DNA of 64,000 nucleotides, taken from positions 1 through 64,000 of the forward strand of contig JAIWNE010000119.1 in assembly GCA_025331445.1 (NCBI GenBank), in the 5' to 3' direction. Source of the stretch: Blakeslea trispora. Taxonomy: Eukaryota > Mucoromycota > Mucoromycetes > Mucorales > Choanephoraceae. Shown here one piece after another: positions 34,534 through 46,677 of this stretch (the first letter of the stretch is position 1; every line of letters starts with the position of its first letter). Position numbers and translations under genes: made by a program. Below the pieces are notes generated by a model, which searched no databases, was not told the DNA's origin, and was given only the letters and a program-made list of their open reading frames with translations.

Positions 34534-35260
34534 ATTATATCTTTTTTGAGATGAAGTCAATAAGATGGTGAATAATAAAATAAATAAATTGTGTATATGT
34601 CTGTTTAAATAAATATATATATCGCTCATCTTTAATATACCCTACATTTTTTTAATGTATAAAATATAACAAAAAGAGAAAGAAGAAGGAAATAATAATA
34701 ATAATATTGCAAAAAAAAAAGAAAAGAAACAGAATAAAGTACCAAATGCACTGGTTGAAGCTGAGGATAAAAATGATAAATTAACTGTTAAAGAAAGCAT
34801 TTTTTTTCGTTTCATAAGGTAAGTGACAGAGTTACGATGCAACCATTTATAAGCTAAGCTATTCTCATTCTCCCTCTCTCTCTCTTTTCTCACCAGTAAT
34901 GAAAGACGTCATTGACTTATTTTAGGCTACAAAGTTTAAGCAGTAATCAAACTCTGACTGAATAAAAATGACAGCCAATAACAGCTTGGCTTACTTTAAA
35001 TTCAGATTCATTGGCATAGATTTCTGGACACTTTTTATATGTCATTTGGAGCACTTCTTTTTTTTTTTTTCTGGGTTAAAGAGTGTTTATTTTCAGGGAC
35101 TTGCCACTGAATAATGACAAAACTGTCAAAACGACAGTTTTTTTCGAGATGTATATTTTATTATGATGATTAAAGGGCGAATAAGTTTAAAAAGGTATGC
35201 ATATACATTCTTTTTTTTTTTGTTGGAGAAAAGTAAAACATTATTATGTACGAAAGGTGT
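34534..35260. other. Spacer upstream of PP2A-C
   Basis: AT-rich 0.7 kb with TATATATA near 34610, a CT microsatellite near 34870 and a CRE-like GACGTCAT at about 34906. It should contain the PP2A promoter and the 3' flank of the Num1-like gene. No gene seen. Confidence 0.5.
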
Positions 35261-38200
35261 TTAGTGGTGATGATGACCACGAGAGAGAGTAGAGAGATCA
35301 TGTTTACCATCACAACATTGTCTAATGTTGACCAAGTCTTCAGACTCATCTGAATCATACTGAGATATTTCAGCATCATTAGAAACATTCATATCTGATG
35401 GTTTAGTACCTTGTTGATGTCCTGCATTATCAATTGTACTACTACTGTCATTGGTCAATCTTGTACTTGTCTCTTCCGACTCAGTAGATCGACCGAGCAA
35501 ATAAGATAAAGACTTTATGTTATTTAGTAGCGATACATAATATAATCTCTTTTCTTTTCTTTACCTTGTACCAAATATCGTGTTGCTCAGATGAAGGTGC
35601 TGTTATCTTGAGATCTCTCTTGGGTGTATGAATCAATAGACTGATAGTAGAAGCACCTGTATGATCATGACTAGGTACTACCGATAGAGATTCAATATAA
35701 GCTATACAAAACAAAACAGAATTAGAGTGAGCAATACAAAGTTCTCTTTAGCATATATATATATAGTCTTACCACTCTTTGTCTTGGCTTGGTTTCCTTC
35801 AGCACCTGGCTTCTCAGGACTCCAATAGAGAATCTTGGTATAAGGATGAACCCAAAAGTATCGTTTGTGGTTGTTCTCTGAGATACCGCCACCCACATAG
35901 CGACGTGTATGTTTTGACATCCATTCACCAATCATAGTCTGCGTAATAGCACTAATGATGTAAGCATCCGTAGGACCATTGCTACTACTGGGAAATCCTG
36001 AAAAGGTTTCTTCAGAGTATGGGTGATCCATAGTCTGATCATCACCTGAAGACATGGTTGAAACAGATGTTGTTGAGTGCTGTTTATTGGACAATTCACG
36101 AAGACTGGCAGTGGATCGAGATTGAAGACGGTGAGCTTGGTACTTGGATTTATCAAGGATACGAAGACTACCATAAGAACGATTGGAAGGCGCGTCTGTG
36201 ACATCCTTTTCTTGTTTGGCATCACCTTCCTTCTTACCGCCCAATCGAAGGGAAGAGACAGAACTAGAAAGACGAAGTCGGCGACTTGAATGAGCAGGTG
36301 TAGAGGAAGAGGGTGCAGGGACCACATTGACAGAGGGAAGATTCAAGCGAGAAGTAGAGACAGATCGCTCAAGAGAGACAGGAGCAGTCAATTTGGAAGA
36401 TTGCTTTGACTTGCTTCGAGAAGGCTTAGGTGTCTCGGCCTTAGAAGCGATATGAGCAAGTGTATGAAGGGGCTTCTCAGTAACATGTGTCTTTTGATAT
36501 TCATCCAAGGCTTTTTGAACAGCAGCCTTGATATCTTTTTCGGCTTGTTCCTTAGTGATCATCTGATCTTCCTTTTCCTTATACATCTTTCTTTCCTTGG
36601 CCAAGATAGCAGCAGATTCTGCACGCTCTTTCTCTAAAGCTTCACGCACAGCAGTTTCAGACAAGACCTTGACTTCTTCCTTTGTTACCAATTCTGATTC
36701 ACGAGCAGCAGCAGCTTGGCGTTCCTTGACAATAGCATCAGCAGCAGCTACCTTGGCTAATGCCTCTGCCTCTGCCTTTGAGATCATCTCTAGTGACTCA
36801 GCTGCTTCTCTTTCTGCCACTTCCTTGCGTTCTGCTTCAAGGGCCTTGGCCACTTCATCTTCTACCATACGCTTAGCATATTCCTTGGAGATCATGCCAG
36901 CCAATGCCTCTGCCTGATTCTTTTCACCAGCCTCTTGAGCTTCAGCAACAGCACGCTTGACCAAGACATCTACACTTTCCTTTGTCAACATGTTCTTCAT
37001 ACGACGAAGTGTTTCATCCTGCTCCTTCTTGTAAGACTCGATACGCTTAGATAAAGCATCAATCTCTATCTTCTTGGATAATTCTATCTCATTCAGCTTG
37101 GCAGCTTCAGCAGTCTCTAGCTCAGCCTTCTTTGCTTCCCATTGAGCTTGCTGATCCTGCATCTCCTTAAGCTTCATAGCCTCCAATTCTTCTTTTTGTT
37201 TGTTGAGTGCATTCAACTTGAGTTCTTCATGTTCAACCTTCTGTTTTTCAAGTTCCGAGAGTGTCAATTGATGACTCTCAGACTTGCACTTTTCTAATTC
37301 ATGTTGTTGAGCTGCTTCCATCTCAACCTTTAATTTCTCCATGGCACCTTCCATGGCAGACTGGATCTCAAGACGTTGCTTGTTGAGCTCTTCTGTTTGA
37401 GCCATCTGGAGTTCCTTCTGTTGTTCCTCTAACTCTGTCTTGTTCTTGATGCTCATCTCCAATGAGAATCGGTCCAACTCAGCCTTTTGAATGGCCACCA
37501 TCTCTGACTTTTGATTCTCCAAGGCGCTGGCATGAGCAACCTCTAGCTGTTCAATCTTGGCTTGCTTAGAGGACTCTAACTCTGATCTTTGCTTGTCCAT
37601 CGATTTACTCATTTCAGTCTCCACCTTGCCTCTTTCCTCTAAAGCTGCCTTCTGTGCCAACTTTTCAGCATCTTGCTTGGTGATCATGTCGTTGGTGAGC
37701 GATTCGGCAAACTTATTCAATTTGATGCGCTCCTCTTCATCTCTCTGTTTCTTTTCTTGATCGAATTCGGATCTAAGCTTCTGAACAGCGTCTTCGACCA
37801 TTTCATCGGCCTTAATCTTAGTGATCATGTTGCGCTCTGTTTCTTGTTGGATCTTTTCCTTTTCAGAATCAAATGAAAGTCTGAGCTTCTCAGTTGTGGT
37901 AGCAATAGCTTCCTGTACCATAGTATCGGCCTTTGTGATGGTAATCATGGTGCGCAGTTGCTCTTGTTGAGCTGCTTCTAATAAACCACGTGTCTTTTGA
38001 CTGGCCTCATGCATCATGGTCTCGGCCTCGGATTTAGGAACCATAGACAAACTCAGTTCTTGCTGTACAGTGAAACGTGTTTCTTGTGTTGCTTTGGCAA
38101 CCCGTTCATCGGATTCCAACTTGGGAATCATAGTGGCTGTCTTTGCTTCAACAGCTTCCTGAATGAGTCTATCAACATCGGACTTGGGAATCATCGCATG

Positions 38201-40312
38201 TGTCACTTCCTTTTCGGTGTATTGAATGGTATCTTGGGTATCTTGGACATTGGCTGTGTATCCTTCTTCTTCTCTGTTGGGTAAGATTGCCTGAATTTGC
38301 TCGGTAGATAGAATGGGTTTTGCACGTTCAAAAATGGCACGTCTTTCCTTGACGAGAGCTTGACTGATTTGTTCCTGAACAAAAGCAGTGCTACTAGCAT
38401 CAGCGGAAGCGATGTTTCTTGTTTGTTTCTGTTGAGGGTGGTTATCTTCTGTAGAAGAGTTGAGATCAGCAGCTGGTGTCATGACCTGAACAGGTTCTGT
38501 ATTGATACCAACATCTACAGTCTCAGCCTTATTGTTCGATTCAAGTTCAGAAGACAAAGGCTTCATACTGCTTGATCCGAAAGGTGCCTTATTGAATTCC
38601 ATAAAGTTGCCAAGGGAGTTTCCGGTAGGAACAAAGGCAAATTCAGGATCAAGAGCCTCACCATGCATGATATCTTCTTCATCGTTTGTTTCTTCACCAC
38701 TGAGCTCCTCTTCGTCTTCCTCTGTTTCATCATTAGCACTATCTGACTTGAATTCAGCATCAGAGTCGTTGGTAACGAGACCTCTAGGTTGTCTGCCTAC
38801 GCCACCTCTTCTCTTTTTAGCTGACTTGCCCTTACGTTTACCACCTGACTTGGAACGATTCTGATTACCGCCCATGCCCATGGCACTATTTTGATTCCAA
38901 CTAGACATTTCCTTACGCATGAGTTCAATGTTCTCTTGACTGTCAGATAACATCTTTTTGACTTCAAACTTTTCTAGTTTTTCTTTGTGTAAAGAACTTC
39001 TAAGGTTGGAAATGATTCTATGTGCATGAGCCAGGGATTGTTTTAATGTCTCTGTTTCCAGCACTTGGCTTCTGCTGGATTGAGAAGCAGAGGGAGCGAG
39101 GATGGGCCCCTTTGCATTTGCTTGGTCTTGGTTATTGCTCTGGTCTTGATTCTCGTCCTGTGTTGTGTCAGTTGATTTAGTTTCTTCTGTTCGGTTAGAG
39201 ACAGTCATTCGAATGGCCAGTTTTGCTTTATGAATCTTGAGCTCAGTCTGTAAGGCCTCTACTTGTTTTTGAGCTTGTGTATTTTCACGTTGAGCATTTG
39301 CTGCATGTTTTCGGAGTTGATAGGTTTCTTGTTCGTGGCGTGCCTTCATTGCCTCAATCACAGATGTTGATTTTTCTTCTTGAGCCTTCATGATCTCGAT
39401 TTGTTCTGATTGACTCTTAAGCTGTTTTGCTAGCTTACTGAATTCTGAATTGTGCTTGACTATTGCCTGGTTAGATTCTGACAAGTTGGACCTTAATTCT
39501 TGATTTGCTACTTCTAAATTCCAATTTTCTTCCTTCAATCTCTCTAATTATGAAACACAGCAAAAAAATTAGAGTGAGTGCCCTCCTTCCTTTTAAAGCA
39601 AACAAATGTGAAATTTTTACCTTCAATTTCCTCTCGCTGTTTCAATTGACGTTCCACTGATTCTTGCAGTCTTTCTGTATTTGCTTGAGAAGACTGAAGT
39701 TGTTTAATCATTTCATCTCTCTCCTGTACATCAGTACGCAATCTACGCACTTCATTGAGCAAGTTATGTCCTATCTCAGTTGCAAATTCTATATCTGGGT
39801 TTGTTTTGGGTCCATTGACAGCCTTTGAACGTTTTGTTGGCGATGAAATGGTAGGTGGAGGAGGTAGTAAAGGAGAAAAACTGGTCGAAGGGCCTCTTGA
39901 TGATGCATTATCTAAGCTAGTAGACTAGAATTCATTCCTTTATTAAATGTCATGTGCCACTTTTTGTTTTTACTCCTTGACCATCCTTCTTTCTTTTTTT
40001 TTTTACCTTTGATCCTTTTAGACTTTGAAATTCGTTTGCCAAGTTTTCTAATTTGAATCGAACATCTGTAGGCAATTCATCTTCCTTTTGATAATCGTCC
40101 AATCCATAAAGTTCTACTTTGATAGCATCGATTTGCTTGATAAGCGCGTTTTTACTGATTGAGCTCATGCCTAGTGTTTCCAGTGCCTTTTCTTTTTCGT
40201 TTAGTTGAGCTGTCAGTTCTAGCTTGACTTGTTGAATACTCTTTCCAGCAAAAGAAACAGGCCTCTTTTGTTTTAGGTCAGTCCCAGGAGGACTTTTTGA
40301 TACTCTCGACAT
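35261..40312 (-). CDS. Num1/ApsA-like cortical protein with C-terminal PH domain
   Basis: Exons 40007-40312, 39621-39924, 35773-39543, 35565-35701, 35261-35512; 1589 aa. Long coiled coil with an N-terminal charged head, a Ser/Lys and acidic spacer (GGKRKGKSAKKRRGG, then DDEEDIMHGEALDPEF), a central region with about a dozen variants of M-I-[ST]-K-x-x-A-[ED] every 30-50 residues (MIPKSDVD, MITKIKADEM, MITKQDAEKL, MISKEYAKRM, MISKAEAEAL, MITKEQAEKD), and a C-terminal PH domain starting TQTMIGEWMSKHTRRYVGG with KRYFWVHPYTKILYWSP. Yeast Num1, Aspergillus ApsA and fission-yeast Mcp5 share this plan; they hold dynein and mitochondria at the cell cortex. The tail is acidic and ends in HHHH. Confidence 0.85.
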
Positions 40313-40595
40313 TTCCTTCTGTTATCTGTCTAGAAAGAGAGAGAGAGAGAGAAAAAAAAGAAAAATAATAAAAAAAAGAAAAAAGTTTAAAAAAAGGGGA
40401 TTTTAATCTAAAATGGAGTGACTTTTAAGTTGTACAAGAACAACACATTTGATTAGTGACTCGAATTGGAAAATGCCCTGCTGGTAACTCCTTCCACCTT
40501 TTTATTTCTAAACAATAATGGACTGCATGGTTCTTTTGCATTTTGTTTCTGACTTTCAAATAAGGATAAATTGACATTGAAGAATTACATTTTAT

Positions 40596-42318
40596 TTACA
40601 AGGTTGTATTATCAATAGGTCTAACAGGAACACCGGCTTGCTTAACAAACTCCTTGACGGCTTGAAGAGGAACTTCTCTACGGTGGAAAATACCAGCGGC
40701 TAAGGCAGCTTCAACATCTGTCTTTTCAAAGACATCAACAAAGTGCTCCACGCGGCCAGCACCACTCGAAGCAATAACCGGAATAGAAACAACGTTACGC
40801 ACAGCGCTAATTAATTCGTGTTCGAAGCCTGAGTTGGTGCCATCACGATCCATGCAGTTCAATAGAATTTCACCAGCGCCTAATTGTTCACAAGCAGTCA
40901 CCAATTGAATTACATCCAGATCACGACCTTCACGACCTCCCTTCACGGTACATTGGTACCAACAGTATTCTTCCCCATTAGGGCCAGGCTGTGAGTTCTT
41001 GACAGTATGATGAGTGGTATCTTTAGGGTCTTTGACATAGACACGGCGAGGGTCTACAGAGATAACAACGGCTTGAGAACCATAGGATTGGGCAATAGTC
41101 TCAATGGCAGTTGTGCCTGTCTTCTTTCCGCCGCTGGCAATAAAAGCTTCAGCACAGTAGACAGCATCACTACCGATAGAGACTTTATCAGCACCAGAAC
41201 GGAAATATTCACCAGCAACCTCAAAGGCAGGATGAACAGTACCATCAGGGTCAGTGACATCACGAATACCACCACCAATGGTCAAAGGAGCAAAGACAGT
41301 TTCAGAAGTGCGCTTCAAGACTTCGAGCATAGGTGTATCACCTAATGGACAATTACGGAAACTTGTGATATTCAAAAATGTTACTTCATCGGCACCTTCT
41401 TCAAAATAGCGCTTGGCCAATTCGACAGGCTTTCCAAGGTTGCGAACATCGTTGCTGCCATCTGTCTCACGTACATCGTATTGGTCACCTTTGGTGACAA
41501 CCAAATCGCCTTGATCATTGGCACGCACATCTAAACAGGCAATGATACGCTTTGTGGGTGCAGCGCTTTCTTTGATAGCAGGTGCCTTGTAGACCACTGT
41601 CTTTTCATCCACAATACCGGTGCCTGTCAAGAATGATTTGAGGATGTTCAAACCAGCAAATCCACTTTTTTCGGGGTGAAATTGTGTAGCAAACACGTTG
41701 CCCTTTTGAACTGAGGAGATGAACAATTCTTTGCCGTATTGAGTTGTACTTAATGCCCAATCCTTGTTGATTTCAGAGTAAGGAACAGCGTATGAGTGAA
41801 CAAAGTAGTATACTCTGTCCTCGTCAATGTTGTAATCAACAGCTTGTCCACTTTCGTTACTGGATTGAGATTTGACAAGTTGAGCGTGAGTCCAGCCCAT
41901 GTGAGGTACAGACTTGTCAGTACTGTCAAACTTGACCGCCTTTCCTGGGATAATACCCAAACCAGGCTCGTCACTTTCGTCAGAACCTTCAAAGAGAACT
42001 TGCATACCAACACAAACAGCCATCAAGGGCTTGCCAGAGGCAACGTAAGCCTTTAAAGGTTCAGCAAAGCCCTTGGCGCGCAAGGCGCGCATGGCAAATC
42101 CAAAATCGCCAACACCTGGAAAGATAAGTTTCTAACAGCAATAATGAGTTGGTTAAGCTTGTGGTGTCATCCTATGTTGTATTAGGTATAGTTACATCGG
42201 CAAGAGCAATTTCAGAAGGATCTTTAATAAATGTGATTTGATATCCCAAGTGATTGACGGCATTGATAATGCTGCGCACATTACCAGCGCCATAATCAAG
42301 CATATAAAGCTTAGACAT
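40596..42318 (-). CDS. HIS7: Imidazole glycerol phosphate synthase, bifunctional glutaminase/cyclase
   Basis: Fifth step of histidine synthesis; also releases AICAR to purine synthesis. Exons 42196-42318 and 40596-42131; 552 aa, identical in length to yeast His7. Glutaminase half: MLDYGAGNVRSI, FPGVGDFGFAM, nucleophile in AVCVGMQVLFEGSDES, and FHPEKSG. Cyclase half: IIACLDVRANDQGDLVVTKG, LNITSFRNCPLGDTPMLE, TIGGGIRDV, GSDAVYCAE, LNCMDRDGTNSG and PVIASSGAGRVEH. All key residues are present. A TGACTCA site upstream points to general amino-acid control. Confidence 0.97.
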
Positions 42319-42418
42319 GTTTGTGTACAAGTATAAAAAAATTAAGGGGAAAGAGGTGATTATTTAAAAAAAAAAGCACTGCTTGTATTTTAAATCATTC
42401 ATTCTCAAGTGGCTTGTA

Positions 42419-42425
42419 TGACTCA
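42419..42425. promoter_or_regulatory. Gcn4/Cpc1-type site TGACTCA upstream of HIS7
   Basis: Perfect TGACTCA, about 100 bp upstream of the HIS7 start codon. This is the consensus general amino-acid control element of fungi and HIS genes are classic targets. Confidence 0.65.
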
Positions 42426-42872
42426 CTGTAGACATGCTCTTTTCTGATTTGTAGGGACCTAATTTGTAAGCAATCCCACCCTTATGCTCGGGTGGTCGAG
42501 CCCAATCAGACCATAGCAAATACAAACTCAGTACAGGAGACAACCATTTGAAAGCAGATCACATTACTCAAACCACATAAGAATTATAGTTATCTCGTAC
42601 CACTCACTAGGCCGTGAGCCTCCATAAATTATAGGATAAAAACAACATTTTTCCCATTAGTTGTATGCGTAGCAACTACAATTAGAGAAAATCGCAGAAA
42701 ACAAGCCTATAGCCGAGAAAGATCATATTATTATAAATCATTCAGTCTGTTGCATACAACTTTCTCTTTAAAAACAATAACAAAAAATAAGATCAGATTA
42801 GTCACACTGAGATCAGTCTATTTATATATTGAATTTTCGGACCGTTGCGTTCAAACGATAAAAGCATTAGAT

Positions 42873-42959
42873 ACAATGTATCCAGGTTACAGACAATGTA
42901 TACAATGTGTCCGGATCACAAACAATAAACACAACGTATCCAAGTTACTCAGTTACTAT
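42873..42959. repeat. Three degenerate 29-bp tandem units
   Basis: Units begin ACAATGTATCCAGG, ACAATGTGTCCGGA and ACAACGTATCCAAG at 42873, 42902 and 42931, with matching spacing and about 65-75% identity by eye. No coding function is evident. Confidence 0.65.
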
Positions 42960-43397
42960 ACCAGTGTTTGGCATTAAATAAAACAACTTCTCTTTTAGTT
43001 TGATTGACTTTATTATTGTTACGAATTAGTGAGTATATCACACATTCACGGAAGGTATAAAAACTCCATACAACACTCGGATTGAATCGCTCGCTTAAAA
43101 ATTAAAACATAAATTTTATCCACAAGTGTTCCGCTACGCTAGCGTTCTGAGTTATAGACTGATGTGAGTCTATTTAGCCAATGAGGTTCGAGGGAATGTT
43201 AGCGCGCGATAATAAAATCATCCCTAAATTCAAGTCGACGTACTCTTTTTCAACTTTCAAGTCACTACTGTCAACTCTCAAGCTAAACAAGCTCCTACCA
43301 ACGCTTATGGGGACAAACACAATGTAGAGCAGTTTTGTTTTTGAAGAAGAACACATAGTTTCTAAACAGCCTATCAACCTTTGTAATTATTCTTGTC

Positions 43398-43562
43398 ATG
43401 AACGAAGAGTTAAGCAAGACCTTTTTTATAGGCGCCAAGTTCAGAAGTATGGAAGAGCTTAGAACCAAATTTCAAGAGATTAGCGGCCAATTCAATTGCA
43501 TGATCACTACTGATAAGAGCTCAGAGGCCACTTTAGAGACTTTGAACATGTCTGTAATATGA
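43398..43562 (+). other. Small coding-like ORF, 54 aa, possible FAR1/MULE-type relic
   Basis: Begins MNEELSKTFFIGAKFRSMEE and continues LRTKFQEISGQFNCMITTDK before an ATA TGA end. The amphipathic 'F-x-S-M-E-E-x-R...N-C' pattern recalls the start of FAR1-like DNA-binding domains of MULE-derived proteins, and a Cys-containing stretch follows near 43613-43700. Interpretation is speculative. Confidence 0.25.
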
Positions 43563-44442
43563 TGAGAAGAATAGAAACTTCTAATGTTGTCTCAAAGGTA
43601 AGTTTGATTTATGGATGAACTGTGAATGCTATGATTCTGAATGCAAAATATCAGTAAAACACACTAATAACAAAGCTCAAAGAAAAGGACATTTTTACAA
43701 GGTGTTGGAGACTACATTGTTGCACTTATATCTCTTCTTGTTTTGTTTGGATTGTGTAAAATCGAAGTTTTCCATTGAATTGTTGCGACAAATTATAAAA
43801 AAAGTTATTTGAGTGTTGAAATTTGTTGCAACAATCAATTATGACTTTAGAAACTACATACATGTTTAAATTTTTCTAAGCTTTTTTTTTTCTCTCTCAT
43901 TCAAGACGTATAACAATTATAAACATCTTCTTTGAATCATAAACAATTGACTACAATTCATGACGAATCGACTTCAACTGCTCTCCTTTTTTTTCGATAC
44001 TTGAATGGCAGTGTAGTATTGAAAATCGCATCAAGGAAAACAAAATAAAAAGGAAGTATTGGCTCATGACATGCAAACAAAAAACTTCAGGACCTGAAAT
44101 TTAAAAACTGTAATTTTTGGGGGGTCATACACCATTTTTAGTATGACTGTAAAAAACAGCATTCCCCCAGTGATACGTCCGTAGTAAAGTCCGATTTCAA
44201 TTCGCATTTCGATGATGAAGAAAATCCTATAGCTCAATGATCTGCTCAACACGACTTGAGATTGTGCTTAAAAAATAGATATTACCAACACCACAAAATA
44301 TATGTCTTTTATAAATAATATGCTTGCGAGTATTCCTGATCATAGTGCAGGAACATACGTTTCTTCGACAAGCACCCATCATCCTCTATTTATCGTCAAT
44401 ACAATAAACAGGCTGTGAGCAGTCACCAAATAAGAAAACGCC

Positions 44443-44479
44443 CCACTTCGAACTTTTGACCTTAAAGTTCTTGAAGTGG
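44443..44479. promoter_or_regulatory. Inverted repeat next to the MMS2 start
   Basis: CCACTTCGAACTTT (44443-44456) faces AAAGTTCTTGAAGTGG (44464-44479): a near-perfect hairpin with a 7-nt loop, about 55 bp upstream of the MMS2 ATG. Could be a dimeric factor site or a 5' UTR hairpin. Confidence 0.4.
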
Positions 44480-44533
44480 TCCTTTTTTTTTTCTTCTCTT
44501 CTTCTTTTTATATACATATATTTAAGCATAAGA

Positions 44534-45186
44534 ATGGCCAAAGGTAAACAAGAACAATGGAAAGAAAGAAACAATGTTAATCGAATAAAACGCGTATTCG
44601 CTTTCTCCTTTCAGTTCCTCGTAACTTTCGTTTATTAGAAGAATTGGAAAAGGGTGAAAAGGGCCTTGGCGATGGTGCCTGTAGTTATGGTTTGGCAGAT
44701 GACGATCTCTTGATGCATAACTGGCATGCTACTATTCTCGGTGCTCCTCATGTGAGTTATCATCTCTCTCTCATTTTCTCTCTTATTTGTTTATATTCTG
44801 ATTTTATTTTTCCTAGTCCGTTCACGAGAACAGAATTTATAGTTTAAATATCTACTGTGGCGATAACTATCCCAACCAACCTCCTGAACTTCAATTCGTT
44901 TCGAGGATCAACTTGCCTAGTGTCAATGCTCAGAATGGCAAGGTGAGTTTTAAGAAATGCTTAAGAAATTGGTGGAAGATTAACATAGTAATAGGTTGAG
45001 GCCAGTCGTTTGCCTTGTCTTGCTAGCTGGAAGAGCCATTATACACTTGAGACTGTCTTGACTGAATTGAGAAGGTAGAAACAAAAAGGGAAAGAAGGAA
45101 AATTATGGTTTCTTACTCAAGTAAATAGGGAAATGGGCACTGTTGGTCGCAAGTTACCCCAACCTGCTGAAGGTACCACTTTCTAG
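44534..45186 (+). CDS. MMS2: Ubiquitin E2 variant Mms2/Uev1
   Basis: Non-catalytic E2-like partner of Ubc13 for K63-linked ubiquitin chains in error-free DNA damage tolerance. Exons 44534-44543, 44615-44751, 44817-44942, 44995-45074, 45129-45186; 136 aa. Reads [20 protein letters not shown], then [40 protein letters not shown] and [20 protein letters not shown]. The usual E2 HPN and active-site Cys are absent, as expected for a UEV. Confidence 0.95.
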
Positions 45187-45600
45187 ACTATTTCCAGTTG
45201 GATTTTGGAAAATTCAGATTTAAAAAAAAAAAAAAGTGGAACAAAATAAAAATAAGAGCTATAATTTGTGATGGACAAACACTGCTGGCTTAGACTATTT
45301 GGGATATTGAAATCAATGTTGGACTATTCTAAAACAATGTCTTTTTATGAAGAAGAGCGTCAAAAACCAAATGAAGTGCATTTATAGACGATTACCAAAG
45401 AGACGAGACAAGAGCGATGGTACTTTGTGATTTGTTGTACAGTTTTGTTCTTTAAAGTCAAGGTGTATTCTAGGCGAAGTGAAAGAGAAAGAAGACGATA
45501 TTCTGTCTACTCTAGTTTTGCCAAACATAAAGATATCAAGGCAATTGTCATACTGAATTATAGCACGTATAGATAGAAATGTGTTTATTTAGTGTGTATG
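45187..45600. other. Convergent intergenic region
   Basis: Lies between the 3' ends of MMS2 (plus) and the CCDC137-like gene (minus). AT-rich, an A14 run near 45222, no gene seen. Confidence 0.5.
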
Positions 45601-46481
45601 TTAAGCGAATCTTGAATCTGTCATTCGCTTGGCCTTCTTGGCACGATAAGCTTCAATCACCATCTCTCTTTCGTTGTTGAGTTGAATTTTAGCAGCAGCA
45701 CTCATGTTTTGAATCTTTCGCTTATGTGATGCCTTCAATGCCTTCATGTTCTCATCTTCTTCTGATTCGTAACCTGTATCTTTCTTAGGCGCTCCTACAG
45801 CTTGCTTGTTCTTTTCCTCCAACAACTAAATTTAAGATTTAGTCTATCTTCATATACATGCGTTTGGGCTTCATTGTTACCTGCTTGCCCTTGCCGCGTG
45901 CCTTGGGTATTTTGTTAAAGACAGGTGGTGCATCAGCCACTTCGCCAAACTTGACATTGTCTTTCAGATCATCGAAATCTCGACCGCCATACATGTCCAA
46001 TTCCTTTTGAAGTTTAGCTGTCTTTTTTTGCTTTCGAACTTCTTGATTACGCTTCTTTCGGTTACTGACAGGCTTTGATGCCTTTTGTGCTGACAATACA
46101 TCATGCTGGTATTCATGTTCTACTCTCTGTACAAAATCTTTTAATCGTTCACCTGGCTGAAGTTCCAACTTTTTCTAAATCATACCAAAGTGAGTTAAAT
46201 ACATTAGCAGATAGATTGTAGGCTTACATTGTCTGCTGTCTTGTTTGACTTGGCTTCTCTCTTCTCTTGCTGTCTTTTCAGTGCCATTTCTTTAAACTTC
46301 AAAAGACGAGTGAATCCCTTGGGTGCTTCTTGACTAGTTACTCCACCATCACCTTTTGCTACAGGAAGATCCATTCTTTGCATAATTAGCTTTTTTTCCC
46401 AGGTTCAATATAAGCATCAGCTGTTACTTACTCGGCTCTTCTTGCTTTACGTACACTAGCTTTTGCTCTTTTATGAGGCAT
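45601..46481 (-). CDS. CCDC137-like basic coiled-coil protein
   Basis: Exons 46432-46481, 46228-46375, 45881-46174, 45601-45825; 238 aa. Very basic, starting MPHKRAKASVRKARRA. Correspondences with animal CCDC137, from memory: GERLKDFVQRVEHEYQHDVL, FDDLKDNVKFGEVADAPP and the C-terminal EREMVIEAYRAKKAKR. CCDC137 is a nuclear/nucleolar and chromosome-periphery protein; the fungal role is unknown but the composition suggests the nucleolus. First exon is short (50 nt) with a good donor GTAAGT. Confidence 0.75.
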
Positions 46482-46677
46482 CTCTTGTTTTTAATAATAT
46501 TATGTATAAAAGTAGATCTCGCAAGCTTTTTTTTTTCTTTTCGATAAAAAAATGTTGGCTGCAAACGGTCACACAGGAATTAAAAGAGGGCAAATATTTT
46601 GGGCGTCCTGACATTTGGGTGTCCCAAAGTTTGAAATGAGAACATCCAAAGTATCTGACACTGAACGGGAAAAAAGT

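Larger units (their letters stand above)
42319..44533. other. Gene-poor spacer, 2.2 kb
   Basis: Divergent space between HIS7 (minus) and MMS2 (plus). Contains the TGACTCA site, a GC-rich palindromic patch near 42474-42512 (CCACCC/GGGTGG and CTCG/CGAG stems), a 29-bp tandem repeat, a small coding-like ORF at 43398 and an inverted repeat next to MMS2. The rest is AT-rich without recognised content. Confidence 0.5.

Noticed and set aside
36452..38864. Several plus-strand ORFs of 60-120 codons
   Set aside because: They are antisense shadows of the Num1-like coiled coil, whose codon pattern opens the opposite frames.
41007..41345. 112-codon plus-strand ORF
   Set aside because: Antisense shadow of HIS7; all conserved motifs are on the minus strand.
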